A stretch of DNA of 64,000 nt, from NCBI RefSeq assembly GCF_005239225.2, contig NC_133297.1:20448147-20512146 (forward strand), given 5' to 3'. How positions within the stretch are numbered: position 1 is the first letter of the stretch; every line of letters begins with the position of its first letter. Position numbers and translations under genes: made by a program. The notes beneath the pieces are model-generated. The model did not search any database. It was not told where the DNA came from and was given only the letters and a program-made list of their open reading frames with translations. This DNA is from Populus alba. Lineage: Eukaryota > Streptophyta > Magnoliopsida > Malpighiales > Salicaceae. Shown one piece after another: positions 13,914 to 25,045 of this stretch.

Positions 13914-14459
13914 TCATGTTGTTTTTTCATCATGTACTACTTCTGTCATCTTATTGCAGTAAGATTTGAGATAAGTCATGGGGCATTGCGTTCCGGTATA
14001 TTTGATGAATTCAGGAACGCGGAACTTTTTCGGGACAACCACATTTGAGACCAAACACATTTCTGATGCTCGTAATGGATCATACAAGTTTACCCCTTCA
14101 ATGGCTCTAATTCAAGCTTCCAACGCTGCCATTTTATCTTGACCAATGTCATTAGACGACTTGGTCTTATTGGACTCATTGGCAAATGGATCAATAACTA
14201 CAGGGGCAAGTGCTGATGGCATTGAGTGCACAAATGCTGGATTGTATGGAGGTTCTTGACCATGTTCACTCATTGTTTCTTCAGGTTGAGCTATTGCCGG
14301 AGGCTGAACAAAAATGGCTGGCTGATTGGAAGGACCTTCATCAGAGGCATTTTTAAGTGTTTGCTCAAGTAAGCTAGTAAGGCGAGCCACGCTTGCTTTC
14401 AGAGACTTTAACTCTTCTTGGAAATGGACGTCGCGGTGAACACGCTCTTCATCTTCCAT
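13914..14459 (-). pseudogene. Truncated gag of a Tat/Ogre-like Ty3/gypsy element
   Basis: Reading from ATG at 14459, the frame codes an acidic, coiled-coil-rich N-terminus (MEDEERVHRDVHFQEELKSL) followed by a proline-rich segment, as in the N-terminus of many plant gypsy gag proteins. It meets TGA at 14112-14114. The same frame stays open for about 65 more codons down to TGA at 13914 and keeps gag-like sequence (motifs such as YDP, VPKKFRVPEF and KYTG), so the first stop looks like a single nonsense change, CGA to TGA. The capsid core, pol and the other LTR are missing; the element breaks off near 13.9 kb. It lies just inside the primer site and LTR at 14996-17874, in the same orientation, as expected for the 5' end of one element. 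Family assignment is by motif memory only. Confidence 0.7.
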
Positions 14460-14995
14460 GTTTCTTGCTCGGAGTCAGGTGTTGTAGGCTCTTTGGAGAC
14501 CTATATTTCAACCTGTTACATGTATGTATGTTATTTACAATAGGTGGATGTACGTGTATGGATGCAAATGTATGTGTATGCATATTTGGTATGAATGGCA
14601 AAAACCCATGCAAAATGAATAACAAGAGAGTTCATGCTCTAAAGGAAGGTTCTAGGTCATTACATGATAGGTAGGCTTTCTACCTAGTTATAAAAGGGTC
14701 TATGAACCGCCCAGTGACCACCTTACGTGAAGGCAGTATAAGGGTTTACAAGGAATGGTTGGGGCACAATGTGACCGCCATTACCGAGTAAACACTCAGC
14801 TCATAGTTGGATGTTTCACGAATCTGAACCCCGACTGAAAGTCATGAGGCAGATCGCTACTCCCCACCTAACATAGAGGTGGGTTTATTCGCAAAATTAA
14901 AATGCATGCTAAAGCAATATGAGCTAAAAAATTAAAGACCAGCAAAACAATCAAACAATCAAAGCTTAGTCCGACCAAACAAGGTGATCCCTAGT
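14460..14995 (-). mobile_element. 5' untranslated leader of the Tat/Ogre-like element
   Basis: This stretch between gag start and primer site has no convincing coding frame. It is moderately GC-rich and contains short TGTATG-type repeats around 14520-14580. It is most simply the leader between the primer-binding site and gag. Confidence 0.5.
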
Positions 14996-15005
14996 GGAGT
15001 CGCCA
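14996..15005 (-). other. Primer-binding site of the minus-strand gypsy element
   Basis: On the minus strand TGGCGACTCC, followed by ACTAGGGA, resembles the non-Met primer sites used by plant Tat/Ogre elements. It lies three bases inside the LTR boundary at 15009. The same decamer recurs within the LTR at 15127-15136, so the exact functional copy is not certain. Confidence 0.55.
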
Positions 15006-15960
15006 TCCTGTCGCGGGGGGCCGTGACGTCGTCTGGCGATGGCGGAGGCTCTCTGTCGTGCCTCCTGATGTGAGGGGTGTTGTGTTGGGAATGGTTTTTG
15101 GATTTAATCATTATGATTAATGTTTAGGAGTCGCCACCTAATATTATGGTCACTAGGAACCTATGGTCTGCAAGAGTCTGAGTAAGGGACTGGTTGTGCA
15201 AGGGGAAGACGCATCACCCCCAGTGCACTCTACCTAAGGTAAGCTGCATTGTTGTTTGATTGTTTTTTTTTTTTCTAAGTCGGGTTGGTCTTTTTCTAAG
15301 GTTCAAGGCAGATTTCTCTTCATGAGAGAGTCTCTACCTTATCGGGTTAAATCCTAACCGTTCTAAAGTCTGAACTTTAGCATCACATTTTTACACTTTG
15401 TATCTTTAATACCTGAGGGTTTACTTTATCGTGTAATTTTACACCCCACAAATATTAAAGTCTACATCTAGACCCTAAAAAAAAATTGGAAAAGGTTTTT
15501 GACATTTTGGTCAAATCCTAATGGATAATCATAAACTGGTTACGATATCCATTTAAAAAAATAATGAAAAAGATGCAATTTTTATTTTTTTTTTTTTACG
15601 AAAAATATGCTTGAAAAATTTTAGGATTTGGCCGTATGCAACAAAATATATTTCTTTTTTAAAATGTTTTGAAATTTTATTTTTTTTTGAAATATTTCGG
15701 AGGAAACCAGGTATTTTAATACCGGATTTGTATTTTACAGTGTAAATATACAACCTGATATTATGCAAAAGGGATAGAAAAGTATTTGAGAAAATCACAA
15801 ATTTTTTTAAAATGATTTTTAAATTTTTTTTTGGATTTTTTTATTTAAAATAATATTATAATATAATAATAATATATAATATTAAATGTGGGCTGGGCCG
15901 ACCCAGGAACTTTTAGTTGGGCCGATCTCGGCCCAACATATCCCTCTTTTTTTGGGCCAA

Positions 15961-16051
15961 GCCGGACCCAAAGTCCGGCCCAAGCCCGCATGGTTGCTGG
16001 CCCAGCAACCATGCTAATTAACCATGCTACATGCAGAATTCGTTCTGCATG
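15961..16051. other. Cluster of three hairpin-forming inverted repeats in the LTR
   Basis: Three perfect inverted repeats lie within about 90 bp: GCCGGAC/GTCCGGC (15961-15967 and 15973-15979), GCATGGTTGCTGG/CCAGCAACCATGC with a one-base gap (15988-16000 and 16002-16014), and CATGCAGAA/TTCTGCATG around a TTCG loop (16030-16038 and 16043-16051). They sit in the GC-rich middle of the LTR and may affect the element's RNA or its termination; that role is inference. Confidence 0.8.
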
Positions 16052-16867
16052 CAGCGGTTGGTTGGCAACAAAGGAGGGGCGGCGGAGGAGAAGGCTATCG
16101 GGCGCGGTGGTCACGGACGCGATCAGGAGATCGAGCTGACGGTTTTTATGGCGTCGCTGGGGGCAACGGTGGCCGGAGCCGATCACGAAGGGTGGAAGAA
16201 GAATTATGCTGAGGTGAGAAAGGAGGAGACGGTGCCGGTTTCAGGCGTGGGGGATGGTCGGCTTGTTGTTGGGATGGATACTTGTGGTAGAGCTGGTGGT
16301 GGAGAAGCTGGTGCTGGCTTCGTTTGGTGGCTGGAGCGGCGGGGAGAGAGAGGGAGAGAGAAACTGCAAAAACGGGGCAGTGGAGGCTTTTTTTTGTCAA
16401 CTTTGGACCCGATTTTCTCCTCCCTCAGGCTATCAACTCCGCCTCTATTTATAGGAAGTGGAAGAGGGTAATCTCGTCTTCACCGGGGTAAAATTTGAGC
16501 CCTTGATTATCTTGTGAAGGATCCCAACCGTTGGTTCAAAGTAGCCTCCCTGAGTTGTCAAATCTGCAGGTAAAGGCTGCCTGAGTTGATCTCTTCACGC
16601 CGTCGTCGTGCTGTCAATCATCCTGACCTGTTCACATGGTGTTGTAGAGGAACTGCAGGGGATCCGTTTCGTGCAAGTTTGGTTAAATTCGATGGACATT
16701 TGGTGCATTAAATGCAACTCAAAAGTAGGCGGCCTGGCAATTTCTTTTGGGTAAAAGAAGAAGACAATGAACAGTAACCAGACGACGCATCGTCTGGTCC
16801 TCTTTTTTTTTTTTTTTTAAATGCAAAACGGCGCCGTTTTAGGTTTAAATTAGGGATTTTTACTCAT

Positions 16868-17700
16868 TTTTAATTTAGTCCCTGGTCTTTCAATTTCTTT
16901 CAATGAAACCCCTAATTGACCCATAACTTTCGATTTAATGCAATTAAGCCCCTGATGAACTTCAATTGCAGCCCCATATTTACGCGCCTTTTGCAATATG
17001 GTCCTTGGTCTCAGAATTTCTCAATTTAACCCCTAATTGACCATTAAACTTTCAATTTCTTTAATTTGGCCCCCGGTTTTTGTCAGTTAAGTCCCTATAG
17101 TTTGCCGGCTGTTGCAGATTGGTTCCTGACCTCGGATTTCTTCAATTTAACCCCTAATTGACCCCAAAACTTCAATTTTCTTGCAATTTAGCCCCCAATT
17201 TCAATCAATTAACTTGGTAAAAATTAAATTTGGTCTTTTAAAATTCCAATCTTCTCAATTAAACCCAAATTAAGCTCCCAAACTTAATTTTTCACCAATT
17301 AAGCCCTAAATAAAATTAATTTGACCAATTTAAAGTATAATTAAGTCTTTGCACTTAGTTAAATCCTTTAATTGGACCCAAATTAATTCTTAAACATAAT
17401 TAAAAATTCAATTTGGTCCATGATTAAATCAAATTGGCCTATTAAAAATTTAATTATGTCCTTGGACTTAATTTTTCACCAATTAAGCCCAAAATAAAAT
17501 TAATTTGACCCATTTAAAGTATAATTAAGTCTTTACACTTAATTAAATCCTTCAATTGGACCCAAATTAATTCCTAAACATAATTAAAATTCAATTTGGC
17601 CCATGACTAAATCAAATTGGCTTATTAAAAATTTAATTATGTCCTTGGACTTAATTTTTATGCAAATTCATCCAATAATCATTTAATTTGACCTTCAATT
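16868..17700. repeat. Degenerate internal repeats of the LTR, with a ~184-bp tandem duplication
   Basis: Many copies of short motifs such as CAATTAAGCCC, TTTAACCCCTAATTGACC and TCAATTTGGTCC fill this part of the LTR. The clearest unit is a tandem pair of about 184 bp: CACCAATTAAGCCC at about 17292 recurs at about 17476, followed in both copies by nearly the same sequence through TTAATTATGTCCTTGGACTT. Composition is strand-skewed, as expected from old replication slippage. Confidence 0.7.
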
Positions 17701-17874
17701 TGCATTTTTTTTTGGCATAATGGGGTACAATTAGGCCTTGAATCTCCTGGAAAAAAATTACAGCTTGATTCCCCGATCTACTTTCTCCATATTGCCAACC
17801 TTTATTTTATTATTTTATTTTTATTTTGAAAAACGAGTTATCTTTTAGGAATAACATAGAATTGAGTTACGACA

Positions 17875-19365
17875 CTCCCAAAATTTTAAGAACGATTTTT
17901 CTAACCATACTTGAAAAGTGGATTTTTTAAAATAAGAAACTCCATTTCTGGTGATTTACAAAATTCGTTGTATCCAAACTATCCAAAGAATGATTTGAAT
18001 CCAATATACTTGTTAACGAGTTGTTCTCATTAAAAGAAAAGGGGATAGAAAAAAAAAACGTTTGTAAATCAGAGACACGTCTTTCTCGTTGTCCTCTCCT
18101 TTCACCTAAATTTGGAGCGCCATCACTTCTGCGTTTACTTCCTTCTTCATTTTTTTTTCCGACTTCGTTCTTACTTAACAACCTGTTAAGTGTTATCACT
18201 AACTCTATTTCTCTCCTCCTCCACCGCGCACCAAAAGCAAGTACTATCCACGCACTTCTCTTTCATAGCAATAAAGAACCAACTATCAATGTCAGTGATT
18301 GGTTTGCTGAGGCGGCTGGGCCATGGATTTTTCGTCTTGATAATTGCAGGGAGCGTGACATCACGTGCTGCCTCAAATGAGTTGGCACCCAGGTAACTGT
18401 ATATCTTCAGGGGTCGGCGTCTCCCCGTAATAACACAGCTGGCAGCAACAAATCCTTGTTTTCGTGTCTTTAAAAAGAATTAATTTTTTATTTAATTTTT
18501 TTTTAAAAATAAAATTATTTTAATATATTAATATTAAAAATTAAAAAATATTATTTAAATATATTACTAAGTAAAAAACACTGAAAAGTAATGTTTAGAA
18601 CTGTCTATATGTTTAGAAAAGCAGTGTAACCATCCTTTTATAAAATTTTTATTTTTTATTTTTTTATTTTTTAATTTTTAATTGTAAGAAATATAATTTT
18701 AATATATTTTAAAATAAAAGCAATTTTAAAAATAAACTCTCCAACTTTACATCCATTCCAAACTCTATCTTTAACCCCCCAAGGTGCAGTAAGTAAGTTT
18801 CTTATTTTTTTTAATTTTAAATATTGAAATTATTATGTAATGAAATTTGTAATTACTCTCTCTATATATATAAAGAAAGAAATTATCATAAATTAATTTG
18901 AAAATAATCTCATAATTAATAAAAAAACAAATCCGAATTTCGTCCGTTTCGATCTTCTTTCCTTTTCCCACTTCCTCCCGATTTCTGTCTCATATTTTCG
19001 GTATTTTAGCATCGCCTTAGCAATCAAAACCATTCCAATTTTGTGCTAAAAACGTAAGCATTTTAGCTAAACTTACCCTCAAAGATATATTGAGTAAGAG
19101 ACCTAGAAGAAAAAAATATGTTCTAACCTTATAGCTGCTTTTACCTGACATGAGGCAGTACTAAATAATATTCACATGAAAATGAATAATTACTAAAAGT
19201 CATTAACAAAATCAATCGAAGATAATCAATGGATGATCAAGAACAATCAAAGCAATTAATAACAAGCTAAAGCCCTTTCTACTTTGCGTTTCACAAGAAG
19301 AAAGAGCAAACAAATCGAGACAATCAAGAAACTTAATTCCTAGAAACTAAAGTTCATTCCTCTTT
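17875..19365. other. AT-rich low-copy spacer; no supported gene
   Basis: Short overlapping open frames on both strands (17927-18396) show no recognisable domain. From about 18470 to 18760 the DNA is almost entirely A/T runs, and 18860-18870 is a TATATA tract. The stretch 18460-18630 has the look of a decayed AT-rich MITE, but no terminal inverted repeat could be fixed. It includes the presumed downstream region of the AT-hook gene. Confidence 0.5.
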
Positions 19366-19371
19366 TTTATT
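19366..19371 (-). promoter_or_regulatory. Possible polyadenylation signal of the AT-hook gene
   Basis: AATAAA on the minus strand, about 42 bases past the stop codon of the AT-hook reading frame. Position and sequence fit a plant near-upstream element, but AT-rich DNA yields such hexamers by chance. Confidence 0.4.
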
Positions 19372-19412
19372 TTAATCACAGGATTTCAAATATATCATCG
19401 CTAGCTACCTGT

Positions 19413-19796
19413 TTAGCTGCTCTTTCTTGGTTTGCCTTTCCTCCTTCGGCTTCTCCTTGGAGGTTCCCTCACTTCAGATTTTTCCTCCTCTTTCGTTTTT
19501 TCTCTCGTACAACTAGAACGCCATGGTTCTTCTACTTCTACCTTTTGTTCTTCTTCCTGTGGGCTGGTTTTAACTTTCTTTGATTGACTCCCAATAACTT
19601 GTTCAGTAGCCTGTGTTCCTTCTACTCTTGATTCCTCTTTTTTCACTTCACTTTCAATCTTTTCAATAATCTTGCGCGGTCTACCTCTCTTTCTAGGAGT
19701 TTGAGGCTGTTGCCGGGTCTCATCTTCTATAGCTGAAGCTTCTGCTATTGCCACTGAAAGCTCCTTCGTTTTCTGAGGCCTCTTATTCTTACCCAT
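19413..19796 (-). CDS. Small AT-hook protein (127 aa), probable host gene
   Basis: A complete frame from ATG at 19796 to TAA at 19413-19415 encodes a very hydrophilic, Lys/Arg/Glu-rich protein. Residues 35-42 (RKRGRPRK) are a textbook AT-hook, whose GRP core inserts into the minor groove of A/T DNA. A second basic cluster at 113-125 (RRSRRRKGKPRK) at the C-terminus resembles a degenerate AT-hook or nuclear localisation signal. The middle is acidic and low-complexity, probably disordered. The frame extends 22 codons upstream to 19862, but that part is not charged in the same way, and MGKNKRPQKT is the more typical start for such plant proteins. No intron is needed. It is the only gene-like frame in the first 39 kb that is not part of a repeat or transposon. 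Likely nuclear; target genes unknown. Expression is not shown by sequence alone. Confidence 0.65.
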   Translation of the reverse strand: MGKNKRPQKTKELSVAIAEASAIEDETRQQPQTPRKRGRPRKIIEKIESEVKKEESRVEGTQATEQVIGSQSKKVKTSPQEEEQKVEVEEPWRSSCTREKTKEEEKSEVREPPRRSRRRKGKPRKSS

Positions 19797-21639
19797 CAAA
19801 TTAGTAATATTTTGCAATCTAAACAACAAAACCCCTTTTGCCTTTTCTCTATACACCAACAAAAGAAAAGAAAGAAAGAATCAAACCGTCATCGAGTTCT
19901 AGCTCTATAAACCAAGCTATATCACTGTCTTTCTTTCTCTCTCTAAAAGATCTTAAAAGCAGCTGGACTAATATCTTTGACCAATATCCAGACTCTGGAA
20001 ACCAATCAATACATATTAGCCACTGGACTGTCTCCTTCTCTTAAATTAAATAAACACCACTAGAACAAAAAAAAGAAGTTTGATGTGTGTGTGTGTGAGC
20101 TTGTTAAAATCATCTTTCCTTTTCTTTTGTTGTGTCTAATATATATATATATCCCTATCCCTCTCTATGTACGCTATTTCTTCTGTTGCAGAAGAAAAGA
20201 CAACTGAGGGCAAATGGGGTCGAAAAGGGGTAGTGCTAGAAGCAATGAGAACCTGTTAAGGAGATGGCTAAGACTAACCATGACCATGGATAGGGTTATA
20301 CGTACAAAGGCTAGCTTCTTTATATATCTCTGTATCAATAAATAAAATAAAATAAAATAAAGCATGTGGGTTTGATTTTTCAGACATCAGTGTCTCAGTC
20401 TGACGACCACTTGTGTTTCTTCGCGGGTTTCGCGTTTTTCAGGCTTTGATTCGCTACTCCTCGGCCTTTTCTATTCTTTAAATACTAGCCACTGATTTGT
20501 AAACGATAAGAATCGATCTTCGTTTTCTTACAGAGAACAGGAAAGATAGTCTTCTTGAATGGAATTACAATAAACTGCATAATTAATGATAAAAAAGTAA
20601 ACTATAATTAGGAACCCTCCTCGAAAGATTTTCCTCTGCTACCAAATTTCGTAACAAAAAAAATAACAGGAAAGATGAGAATTAAAATAATGAAAGGAAA
20701 CATATTAAAAAAAAAAACAAGTGACATAGCAACCATTACCTGAAAATTGTAAGAGTGTTGACTGCCTATGTTATTTTTCTTGCCGTTATAGTATTTATTA
20801 GTTTTTATTTTCTCGCTGACCACTTTCAAAATAAAAAATTATTTAATTTCGTGAAAGAGTTTCAATGAATTAAATTATGAAGTAAAACATATATATTTTT
20901 AGTTAAAATTCTCTTATTTATTTATATATTTTTTATTTGATAAATTCATGTTTTTTTTATCAACAACATGATCTGATCTTTTAAAGAAAAATCTAAAATA
21001 GCTAAAATAAAAACTCAAAATAATTTAAATGATTTAAATTTAAAAGAAAAAAACACATTCTTTAGCCAAAACTTTCTATTCATTATTCATTTATTTTTTT
21101 ATTTTGATAAAAAAAATACTTTTATTTTCATGACCTATGAACAAAATTTTAACAAAGTAACAAAAAAAAACTATATCTTAATAAAATAGTAATTAATTCG
21201 AGATAACATATATAGAAATAATAATAAAATATATATTTTTATTTTCATTAAAAACTCATAAGATTTTTTTAAAAAATATTGTTCATAGTAGTTTCATTTA
21301 TAATATTAAACAATTACAAATATAACCATAAAAATTTGAGTTTTATTTATAAAAACAATGACATTGAATGATTTTGAAAAAATAATAAAGAAAACTTTAT
21401 TTTAAAACAAAAAAAAAACAAGAAAAAAAAAAGGCCAAGAAAGGGTAGATGCTCATGGCCCTATATTGCTAGGCTCGCCCACCTAGTTTCTCAAAAAACT
21501 CAAGTCCATGACATCTCATTCGCTTGATTATTTTATAAATAAATGGATAGCTTGTACTAAAATAAATTATGGTTACTTTTGGTGGTTGAAAAATTAGGTG
21601 CCAAGATATTTGGACCCAAAAGCCCTAGTTTTCAATTTA
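19797..21639. other. Upstream region of the AT-hook gene and AT-rich spacer
   Basis: The first 350 bases hold CT/GA-rich leader-like sequence, a short TG tract (20082-20096), an ATATATATATATAT stretch at 20139-20152 that could act as a TATA element for the minus-strand gene, and an AAATA run at 20338-20360. From 20830 to 21430 it is A/T runs with no coding frame worth listing. 21430-21640 is mixed-composition DNA leading into satellite B. Confidence 0.45.
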
Positions 21640-23151
21640 TTTTCACATCGGTGGTATGGCCTATCGAACGTCGTTTGCGTGGAGGAGCGATTCCACGCTA
21701 CTCCATGAAAAACAGCCTACGGAAACTCCTAAAAAAATTTGAGCGCGATCCAACGATCGAATCTAAAGTAATGGACCTTGTGAGATGGTACACTGGTCGT
21801 GTCGGTAGTATGGCTCGACCAGACATCATCGGTGTGGCGTCGAGATTCCACTCCACTCCATGCAAAATAGCCTACACAAACTCCTCAAAAAACTTGAGCG
21901 CAATCCAATGGTCGGATCTAAAGTTATGGAGCTTTTGAGATGGTACTCTTTTGGTGTCAGTGGAATGGCTAGACAGGATGTCATCGGCGTGGCGTAGATA
22001 TTCCACTCTACTCCATGGAAACCAGCCTATGGAAACTCCTTAAAAAATTTGAGCACGATCTCACGGTCGGATCTAAAGTTATGGACCTTTTGAGATGGTA
22101 CTTGGGTCGTGTCGGCGGCATCGCCCGACCGGATGTCGCCGTGGTGGAGTATTGATTCCACACTACTTCATGGAAAACAACCTACGACAACTCATAAAAA
22201 CCTTTGAGCGTGATCCAACGGTCGGATATAAATTTATGGACCTTTTGAGACGGTACTCGAGTCGTGTCAGCGGTATCGCTCAACTGAATGTCATCTTCAT
22301 GGAGTAGCGATTCCATGCTACTCCATGGAAAAGAGCCTACATCGTCGAAAAATTTGAGCGTGATACAATGGTCGGATCTAAAGTTACAGACCTCTTGAGC
22401 CGGAACTCTTGTCGTGTTGGTGGTATGGCTCGTCGAACGTCGTATGCGTGGTGGAAAGATTCTACGCTACTCAATGAAAAATAGCCTACGGAAACTCCTC
22501 AAAACATTTGAGCGTGATCCAAATGTCGAATCTAAAGTTATGGACCTTTTGAGCCAGTACTCTTGTTATGTCTATGGTATGGCCCAGGACCAGACGTCTT
22601 CGGCATGGCGTAGAGATTCCACTCTATTCGTTGGAAAACAGCCTACGAAAACACCTAAAAAACGTTGAGCTCGATTCAACAGTCGGATCTAAAGTAATGG
22701 ACCTTTTGAGGCGATACTCGGGTCATGGCAATGGTATCGCCCGACAGGACATCGTCGTCGTGGAGTAGCGATTTCACTCTACTTGGTGGAAAACAGCTTA
22801 TGGAAACTCCTTAAAAAAGTTGAGCGCGATGCAATGGTCGGATCTAAAGTTATGGACCTTTTGAGACGGTACTCTGTCATGGCGGTTGTATGGCTCGATG
22901 GGACGTCGTCGACGTGGTGTAGAGATTTCACTTTACTCCATGGAAAACAGCCTACGGAAACTCCTCAAAAAACTTGAGCGCGATCCAACGGTTGGATCTA
23001 AAGTTATGGACCTTTTGAAGCGGTACTCAGGCCATGTCGATGGTATCGCCTGACCGGACGTCATCGTCGTGGAGTAGCAATTCCACGCTACTCCATGATA
23101 AGCAGCCTACAAAAACTCTTCAAAAAATTTGAGTGCGAAACAACGGTCGGA
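21640..23151 (+). repeat. Satellite B, first block (~155-bp unit)
   Basis: About ten head-to-tail units. The unit contains TCGGTGGTATGGCTCGACC, GTGGAGTAGCGATTCCACG, CTACTCCATGGAAAACAGCC, a TTTGAGCGCGATCCAACGG core, and AAAGTTATGGACCTTTTGAG. The anchor GGTACTC recurs at about 21940, 22250, 22710 and 22870 with matching spacing. Units differ by some 10-20 percent. The embedded word GATTCCACGCTACTCC gives short similar peptides in every unit, which explains the small ORFs here. Confidence 0.92.
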
Positions 23152-24013
23152 TAGGAGTGCGACACAATGAAAACCTGCCCCAAGGCACCAACACTATTGG
23201 AATGAGTAGAATGACGCCACGAAGCCAGTTAATCTTCGATAAGTCAGATTCAGTTCGTTCAAGAACTGAAGAATGCAAGAATCACTCTCACACGTTAAAA
23301 CTGAAAAGTTCAGAATAATAATCATCAAAGCTGCCGAAATTGTGGCTTATATGAGTTTAAATAGTTCTTGAAAAGTTAACCCTAATGGACCCCTTATGTG
23401 GACTTATATGAGGTCCACTCAAAACTGGCCCAAAACCCTAAACTGAAAAGCCCATAACCTGATCCAAACAAGCCTTGGACCCTAGCTCAAAACAAAGTTT
23501 TAATTAAGCCCAAACATTAAAGAAAATAATAAAAATAAGTGACTTGTCATTAAATACCACCAGCCCTTCTTTCCTTGTGTAGCTAGGATGAATAAGGAAT
23601 CCTTATAAGAAAAGGATTCTGAAACATTAATGAATCCTTGCCACACTAGGAGATTATATTGCAACTCATTAAAGATCCTTGTGGAACTAGGAAATTCCCA
23701 AAACTAGCTCCCACATCCTTGGAGGAAAAGAATCCTAATCAAATAGGAAGTCCACAAGTCAAATGGAAGTAAATAACAAAATCCGTACAGACTCTGTTGA
23801 CCAGTATTGGGGTGCCTTACCGAACTCCGATTGACCTGCAATTTTAACCCAAGGTAGTAAGATATGTCTGGAGAGTCCACATAAAATATTAGCCCGATCC
23901 AACGGTCAGATTGAGAATTATGACTGTTGCCGTAAACCTGGATTGTTGAGCTTTTTACGCCAAAATCCGAATCTGACCTTACTTGGGTCGTATCACAGGG
24001 CTGAACCGTATCA
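23152..24013. mobile_element. 862-bp foreign segment interrupting satellite B
   Basis: Satellite B stops after a CAACGGTCGGAT word near 23151 and resumes at AAACAGCCTAC near 24014; the DNA between is not satellite. It has no supported gene; the minus-strand open frame at 23704-24057 shows no known domain and runs into the satellite. The segment contains a CCGATCCAACGGTCAGATTG stretch near 23893 that resembles the core of satellite B. Its composition suggests a retroelement or LTR fragment, but no target duplication or LTR ends could be identified. Confidence 0.5.
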
Positions 24014-24495
24014 AACAGCCTACTAAAACTCCAAAAAAAACTTTGAGCGCGATCCAACGGTCGAATCTAAAGTTAGGGACCTTTTGACACGGAACTCAGG
24101 TCGTGTCGGTGGTATGGCCCGACCGAACATCCTCGTCGTGGAGTAGCGATTTCCACGCTACTCCATGGAAAACAGCCTATGACAACTCCTCAAAAAAATT
24201 TGAGAGTGATCCAACGGTCAGATCTAAAATTATGGACCTTTTGAGCCAGCACTCTAGTTGTGTCGGTGGTATGGCTCGATCAGACGTTGTTGTCGTGGAG
24301 TAGCGATTCCGGGCTACTTCATGGAAAGCAGCCTACGGAAACTCCTAAAAAAATTTGAGCGCAATCCACAGGTCGGATCTAATGTTATGGATCTTTTGAG
24401 CCAGTAATCGGGTTGGGTCAGTGATAACGTCCGACCGGATGTCATCGTCGTGGAGTAATGATTCCACTCTACGCCATGGAAAATAGCCTACGAAA
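24014..24495 (+). repeat. Satellite B, second block
   Basis: About three more units in the same orientation as the first block. The last unit ends at AAACTCCTTAAAA, where it passes into satellite A through a shared TTAAAA. Confidence 0.9.
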
Positions 24496-24987
24496 ACTCC
24501 TTAAAATTATAAAAATATTTTTTTAAAAAAAAAAGTAACTAGGATTTCTGTTTATTATACATGAATGATAGTTTAAATGTTTTAAAATTTTAAAAATAAT
24601 TTATTTTTTAAAAAGTAAGTAGTATTTTTGTTTAGTATACTTGAATGATAGTTTAAATGTTTTAAAAATTATAAAAATAATTTTTCTAAAAACAGTAAGT
24701 AGGACTTATGTTTAGAATACTTTAATGATAGTTCAAATGTTTTAAAATTATAAAAATAATTTAAATAAAAAAAGTAGGACATCTATTTATGATACTTGAA
24801 AGATAGTGTAAATGTTTTTAAAATTATAAAAATAATTCATAAAAAAAGTTGTGTATGATTTCTGTTTAGAATGCTTGAATGATAGTATAAATATTTTAAA
24901 ATTATAAAGATAACTTTTTAAAAAAAGGTAAGTAGGGTTTCTGTTTATGATACTTGAATGATAGTTTAAATGTTTTACAATATTAAA

Positions 24988-25045
<58 letters not shown>

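Larger units (their letters stand above)
15009..17874 (-). mobile_element. Long LTR (2.87 kb) of a Tat/Ogre-like Ty3/gypsy element
   Basis: The segment is bounded by a 5-bp terminal inverted repeat: on the minus strand it starts TGTCGTAACTC at 17874 and ends CGACA at 15009, followed after three bases by the primer site and then gag, all in one orientation. It is AT-rich at both ends with a GC-rich middle (15890-16480) that holds three hairpins, and a degenerate region (16868-17700) rich in AATTAAGCCC-type motifs. Open frames in the GC-rich middle on both strands show no known domain. A length near 3 kb fits the long LTRs of Tat/Ogre elements. The second LTR is not in the window. Confidence 0.6.

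Noticed and set aside
16031..16471. 146-codon frame in GC-rich DNA with overlapping frames on both strands
   Set aside because: GC-rich LTR sequence with few stops in any frame; no domain, and hairpins overlap it.
18021..18396. Two overlapping plus-strand frames that could be an exon before a GTAACT donor-like site
   Set aside because: No recognisable domain and no following exon; cannot be supported without transcript data.
18470..18760. Possible MITE in AT-rich spacer
   Set aside because: No terminal inverted repeat or target duplication could be fixed by eye.
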